Shown piece after piece: positions 5,869 to 6,254 of a stretch of DNA of 6,254 nucleotides; the stretch's first letter is position 1; every line of letters begins with the position of its first letter. Below the pieces are notes generated by a model. It was not told where the DNA came from. It saw nothing but the letters and a program-made list of their open reading frames with translations, and made no database searches. The position numbers and the translations under genes were made by a program. This DNA comes from Gammaproteobacteria bacterium. Lineage in GTDB: Bacteria > Pseudomonadota > Gammaproteobacteria > DSM-19610. The stretch spans positions 1-6,254 of the forward strand of contig JAUXDG010000171.1 in NCBI GenBank assembly GCA_030618475.1, in the 5' to 3' direction.

Positions 5869-6254
5869 ATGAAAACCTTCAGTGCCAAAGCGCATGAAGT
5901 CCGGCGCGACTGGTTTGTCGTCGATGCCGCCGACAAAACCCTGGGACGACTCGCCAGCGAAATTGCACGGCGCCTGCGTGGCAAGCATAAGCCGGAATAT
6001 ACGCCGCATGTCGACACCGGCGACTACATTGTCGTCGTCAATGCTGGCAAAATTCGTGTCACCGGTCGCAAGGCCAGCGACAAGATGTACCATCATCACA
6101 CCGGTTATATCGGCAACATGCAGTCGATCAGCTTTGAAAAGCTGCAGCAGAAGGCCCCGGGCCGGGTGCTGGAACTGGCGGTCAAGGGCATGCTGCCCAA
6201 GAATCCGCTGGGCCGCGCCATGTATCGCAAGCTGAAAATCTACCCCGGTCCCGA
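5869..6254 (+). CDS. rplM: Large ribosomal subunit protein uL13 (L13), 3' end missing
   Basis: L13 is an early-assembling protein of the 50S subunit that binds 23S rRNA. The frame runs from ATG at 5869 to the window edge with no stop, giving 128 of the usual roughly 142 residues. The protein begins MKTFSAKAHEVRRDWFVVDA and carries the family blocks KTLGRLASEIARRLRGKHK, YTPHVDTGDYIVVVNA, YHHHTGYIG and AVKGMLPKNPLGRAMYRKLK, closely matching E. coli L13. About 14 residues are cut off by the window end, not by a mutation. In gammaproteobacteria rpsI (S9) follows directly, so it is expected just outside. Promoter, terminator and ribosome binding site upstream show that this is the first gene of its operon. 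Confidence 0.99.
   Translation, partial: MKTFSAKAHEVRRDWFVVDAADKTLGRLASEIARRLRGKHKPEYTPHVDTGDYIVVVNAGKIRVTGRKASDKMYHHHTGYIGNMQSISFEKLQQKAPGRVLELAVKGMLPKNPLGRAMYRKLKIYPGP

Overview
The window looks like a stretch of chromosome from a gammaproteobacterium. The C-terminal half of SecA, ArgJ and ribosomal protein L13 all read like gammaproteobacterial housekeeping proteins. The gene order (secA then argJ; a small [2Fe-2S] ferredoxin just before rplM) fits that group, and base composition is moderately GC-rich throughout the genes. I cannot name a species. I see no insertion sequence, CRISPR array, tRNA or rRNA.

Bases 1-3838 are a rightward block. It holds the 3' two thirds of secA (its 5' end lies outside the window), then argJ 29 bases later, then a small gene for a probable lipoprotein that overlaps or directly abuts the end of argJ. 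Facing it is a leftward gene (3886-5100) for a GlcF-like protein with two [4Fe-4S] motifs and two CCG domains. Divergent from that, across 46 bases, is a rightward gene (5147-5455) for a Shethna-type [2Fe-2S] ferredoxin. The window ends inside rplM (5869 onward), which has its own plausible promoter and ribosome binding site.

The most interesting part is the 413-base gap between the ferredoxin gene and rplM. It holds what looks like a complete, unannotated small-RNA gene of about 100 nt. The elements are a TTGACA promoter with a predicted start at about 5630, a long hairpin that begins at that start, a second hairpin whose whole 7-nt loop is UCCUCCU (an anti-Shine-Dalgarno sequence), a U-rich patch, and a strong intrinsic terminator with seven T's. 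UCCUC occurs three times, each time predicted to be at least partly unpaired. The promoter lies in a partly symmetric site whose left half matches the half-site of the IscR/Rrf2 type-1 operator. A perfect 14-bp palindrome lies about 60 bases upstream. Just past the terminator are two hairpins with GGA in the loop, a CsrA/RsmA-like pattern.

A second point of interest is SecA. From its first base to about base 443 it does not look like the usual proteobacterial protein. It has a charged helical insertion and a block that, from memory, resembles planctomycete-type SecA. The rest is ordinary gammaproteobacterial SecA. This suggests a mosaic gene.

Working together: SecA drives protein export, ArgJ runs the acetyl cycle of arginine synthesis and L13 is a ribosomal protein. 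The two divergent iron-sulfur proteins may form an electron-transfer pair, which is inference from position only.
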